Shown here: positions 12,901 through 14,995 of the stretch, piece after piece
How positions within the stretch are numbered: position 1 is the first letter of the stretch
How the letters are laid out: the number at the start of each line of letters is the position of its first letter
Assembly (NCBI GenBank): GCA_002482005.1
Contig: DLFD01000055.1
Span: forward strand, 49,212-64,206
Reading direction: 5' to 3'
Length of the DNA: 14,995 bases
Origin: Lachnospiraceae bacterium UBA7729
GTDB taxonomy: Bacteria > Bacillota > Clostridia > Lachnospirales > Lachnospiraceae
Position numbers and translations under genes: made by a program
Notes under the pieces: model-generated
Databases searched by the model: none
The model's input: only the letters and a program-made list of their open reading frames with translations
Told to the model about the DNA's origin: nothing

Positions 12901-13485
12901 ATGGTATATCTGAAAGAATTCGATTACACCTCAGATGAGGCAGAACTTCAGAAGATCAGAGAATGGCCTTTTGGACAGAACTGGCCGGTCGTTTATATCA
13001 TTCATAACGATACGGATGCATATGTGGGAGAAACACTGGATGCGGTAAGGCGTACGCTTCAGCATCTGCAGGAACCCTATGCAGATAAGATGAAAAAGAT
13101 CTGTATCATCAGCAGTACCAGGTTCAATAAGTCTGTTATTCTGGATCTTGAGTCTTTCCTGATTCGATATATGCAGGTAGACGATAAATTCCGTCTGCTG
13201 AACGGCAATATTGGAGTTGCCGATTCCAACTACTATGATAAAAGAGAATACGAAGAGGATTTCGCTTATATCTGGAAGCGTCTGATCAGGCTCAACCTGG
13301 CTAAGAATCCACTGGAGACCTTGTCCAATCTGGATTCTTTCAAGTATTCACCATATAAGTCCCTTACGAATGAACAGATGAACGGACTTGTTGAGATCTT
13401 CCGTGCAATCGACCGGAATCTGGTCAAAGCAGATCCGGAACATTCTACCATACTTGTAGAGGGAGAAGCCGGAACCGGGAGATAA
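12901..13485 (+). pseudogene. GIY-YIG nuclease / DUF2075-type helicase, cut by IS insertion in the Walker A motif
   Basis: The remaining 194 residues contain a GIY-YIG-like nuclease domain: VVYII at 30-34, YVGET at 41-45, RRTLQHLQ shortly after, and a glutamate-containing helix LDLESFLIRYM near 80-90. After a linker, ILVEGEAGTG is the start of a P-loop NTPase, of the kind in DUF2075 (Schlafen-like) helicases that follow GIY-YIG domains in long bacterial proteins. The frame then reads R-stop, where Lys-Thr of GxxGTGKT is expected. The TAA (13483-13485) belongs to the IS256-family left end. Full relatives are several hundred residues longer, so the helicase is lost here. The start is ATG 12901 with GGCGG seven bases upstream. 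Such proteins may act in DNA repair or defence; that is inference. The downstream half should lie beyond the window. Confidence 0.8.
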
Positions 13486-13507
13486 AGCCCATATAATGGT
13501 GTAAATT
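13485..13507 (+). repeat. Left terminal inverted repeat of the IS256-family element
   Basis: The 23 bases starting aagcccatat match the complement of 14969-14991 at 17 positions, with the strongest identity in the inner gtgtaaatt and outer aag-cc parts. A short hairpin GAGCC-atc-GGCTC follows at 13521-13533, which may shield the transposase gene from outside transcription. Confidence 0.75.
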
Positions 13508-13590
13508 CAAAAATTGAAAGGAGCCATCGGCTCACCTTTAGGTATAATGGTAATCGACCAAAATCAACATAATACCGAAGGGAGAACCAA

Positions 13591-14829
13591 ATGGCTCAGC
13601 TCAATATTACATTGAATCAGGAAGAAATTCTACAGTTACTTTCCACGGATCGCGATGAGGCTTTCCGCACGCTGCTTCAGAACAGCCTCAACAGCATTCT
13701 GAAGGTCGAATCGCAGGAACAGCTTAAGGCCGCTCCGTATGAGCGGTCAGAGGAGCGCACGGACAGCCGTAACGGCTTCCGTGAACGCGATCTCAAAACT
13801 CGTATCGGGAAGATTACACTCAGCGTTCCCCGCCATCGTAAAGAGCCTTTTAAGACGATGATATTCGAGAACTACTCTCGCAGTGAAGCAGCACTGATCG
13901 CGGCTATGGCCGAGATGGTAGTCAGCGGAGTCTCCACCAGGAAGGTTTCGAATGTCGTTGAAACTCTTTGCGGTACTTCGGTTTCGAAGTCGGCTGTCTC
14001 GGATCTCTGCCGGGATCTGGACAAAGAAGTAGAAGCCTTCCGCAATCGTCCTCTTGAAGGAAACTACCCCTTCCTGACAGTAGATGCTACATACTTTAAG
14101 ATTCGTGAGAATGGCCGGATCATCTCGAAAGCCCTGATGATTGCCTATGGCACGAATGAACATGGTATCCGCGAAGTCCTTGGGTTTTCCGCCTATCCAA
14201 ACGAATCCAAAGAGACTTGGACGGACTTCCTGCTCCGCTTGAAAAAACGTGGTCTCTGCGGCTTACTGATGGTCACATCCGATGCGCATGAGGGAATCAT
14301 ACACGCACTCAGCAAAGTGTTCCCGGACGTTCCATGGCAGCGCTGCCAGTTCCACTTTTCAAGGAACATCTCGGATAAAGCCCCGAAGAAGTACCAGTCG
14401 GGTCTGCGCTCCGAGCTGCAGGAGATGTTCAACAGTAAGACTCTGGCAGAGGCCCGCAAAAAGCGCGATGAGATCATTGCCGAGTACCGTGATGTAGCTG
14501 AGGCTGCCATGTCCTGCCTGGATGATGGCTTTGAAAGCTCCATGACCGTCATGACCCTTCCATTGGGTATGCGTAAGTTCTTCCGGACATCGAACCACAT
14601 CGAGCGGCTGAACAAGGAACTTAAACGGCGCTCAAAGGTGATTGGGATCTTCCCAAACGAAGATTCTCTGATCCGACTGATGGGTTCAGTACTTATCGAG
14701 CAGAACAGCATCAGTCAGTCCAGGAAGGCCATCTTCAGTCAGCAGGCTTATCAGAACCTGCTGGGGTCCGATGCCAAGGATCAGTTCCATAGAATAGCTG
14801 AGGAACAGGCCAGCCTGCTGGCTGCGTAA
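13591..14829 (+). CDS. IS256-family (Mutator-type) transposase
   Basis: The 412-residue DDE transposase carries out cut/copy transposition of the element. The catalytic triad is visible: D165 in TVDATYFKIRE, D231 in TSDAHEGI and E338 in SNHIERLNKELKRR. The family signature between D231 and E338, WQRCQFHFSRNISDKAPKK, is present. The N-terminal part, with RNGFRERDLKTRIGKITLSVP and AEMVVSGVSTRKVSNVVE, is the DNA-binding region. Length is normal and there is no frameshift or early stop, so the enzyme is probably active. AAGGGAG at 13578-13584 supports the ATG at 13591. A TATAAT at 13543-13548 may be the -10 of its promoter. Confidence 0.97.
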   Translation: MAQLNITLNQEEILQLLSTDRDEAFRTLLQNSLNSILKVESQEQLKAAPYERSEERTDSRNGFRERDLKTRIGKITLSVPRHRKEPFKTMIFENYSRSEAALIAAMAEMVVSGVSTRKVSNVVETLCGTSVSKSAVSDLCRDLDKEVEAFRNRPLEGNYPFLTVDATYFKIRENGRIISKALMIAYGTNEHGIREVLGFSAYPNESKETWTDFLLRLKKRGLCGLLMVTSDAHEGIIHALSKVFPDVPWQRCQFHFSRNISDKAPKKYQSGLRSELQEMFNSKTLAEARKKRDEIIAEYRDVAEAAMSCLDDGFESSMTVMTLPLGMRKFFRTSNHIERLNKELKRRSKVIGIFPNEDSLIRLMGSVLIEQNSISQSRKAIFSQQAYQNLLGSDAKDQFHRIAEEQASLLAA

Positions 14830-14838
14830 TGCCAGGCA

Positions 14839-14914
14839 GCACCCCTCCGCAATCCAGTCAAGGAAACCTCTTCGAGGTGCGTCCTGCGTCCTTGACAGGA
14901 TTGCTCCGGAGTGC
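14839..14914 (+). terminator. Long structured stem at the 3' end of the transposase gene
   Basis: GCAATCC-A-GTCAAGG (14849-14863) pairs with CCTTGAC-A-GGATTGC (14890-14904), 14 pairs with a single A-A mismatch. It is extended outside by GCAC (14839-14842) with GTGC (14911-14914). An inner hairpin ACCTC-TTC-GAGGT (14866-14878) and a 7-bp direct repeat gcgtcct (14879-14892) sit in the loop. No T-run follows, so it may stabilise the mRNA or act in transposition rather than terminate. Confidence 0.65.
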
Positions 14915-14927
14915 AAAGGCGCGGTTA

Positions 14928-14945
14928 GGGGATGAGGACATCCCC
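14928..14945 (+). other. Small hairpin near the right end of the IS
   Basis: GGGGAT (14928-14933) pairs with ATCCCC (14940-14945) around GAGGAC. Together with the long stem before it and the inverted repeats after it, most of 14839-14991 is structured. Confidence 0.6.
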
Positions 14946-14968
14946 TGCATCAACAGATGCCTAAAGGT

Positions 14969-14991
14969 AATTTACACACAAATTTGGACTT
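14969..14991 (-). repeat. Right terminal inverted repeat of the IS256-family element
   Basis: The complement of these 23 bases begins aagtccaaat and matches the left end at 17 positions. The four bases 14992-14995 may be the last of the IS or the first of the target duplication. Confidence 0.75.
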
Positions 14992-14995
14992 GACT

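Larger units (their letters stand above)
13483..14995 (+). mobile_element. IS256-family insertion sequence
   Basis: A single transposase gene is flanked by imperfect terminal inverted repeats (13485-13507 and 14969-14991, 17 of 23 matching). A second inverted pair lies inside, ACCTTTAGG (13534-13542) with CCTAAAGGT (14960-14968). The left boundary lies between 13480 and 13485 because host homology stops there; the right one is at about 14991-14995. The element is about 1.5 kb and appears intact. The target duplication of 8-9 bp usual for this family cannot be tested, since the right flank is outside the window. Confidence 0.9.

Overview
The window looks like a chromosomal segment of an anaerobic, fermentative Gram-positive bacterium of the class Clostridia, most likely Lachnospiraceae-like. 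The grounds are strong AAGGAGG ribosome binding sites, balanced base composition, a single-chain pyruvate:ferredoxin oxidoreductase, several Sec-secreted basic proteins, a DUF1622 membrane protein and an IS256-family element. This placement is inferred from gene content; no 16S or other marker gene is present.

Layout. Positions 1-220 are non-coding and hold an array of short GGCGAAGA/TCTTCGCC motifs in alternating orientation. A minus-strand M20D amidohydrolase follows (273-1394). Next are a small secreted basic protein (1663-2100) and the metabolic core of the window, the 1180-residue pyruvate:ferredoxin oxidoreductase (2400-5942), with a good promoter, a palindrome over its -35 and a strong terminator. 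Beyond it lie a leader with 27-bp repeats and a secreted protein of unknown function (6272-7231).

Positions 7232-11467 are accessory and show decay. An XRE-type regulator (7666-8076) is translationally coupled to a HipA/CtkA-like kinase cut short before its catalytic motifs (8080-8877). That gene converges on a DUF1622 membrane protein (8880-9263), and both stop codons lie in the loop of one shared terminator hairpin. A symmetric divergent promoter separates DUF1622 from a secreted C39-like cysteine peptidase with a 42-bp tandem repeat after its signal peptide (9402-10199). Then come a DUF1810 protein (10265-10687) and an alpha/beta-hydrolase fragment whose N-terminal half is replaced by a 39-bp repeat without a recognisable start codon (10745-11467).

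The right end holds a secreted coiled-coil/peptidoglycan-binding protein (11780-12598), a cluster of three hairpins, and a GIY-YIG nuclease/helicase gene interrupted by an IS256-family element (about 13483 to the window end). The insertion falls inside the Walker A motif of the helicase domain, and the IS end supplies the stop codon.

Themes. Short tandem repeats occur at four separate loci (27, 42, 39 and 21 bp periods), three of them coding, which suggests repeated slippage or duplication. Three genes are broken (kinase, hydrolase, nuclease-helicase), so this is a region of turnover. I did not find a convincing complete new multi-gene system. The best candidates for something undescribed are the alternating inverted-repeat array at 1-220 and the interrupted nuclease-helicase.
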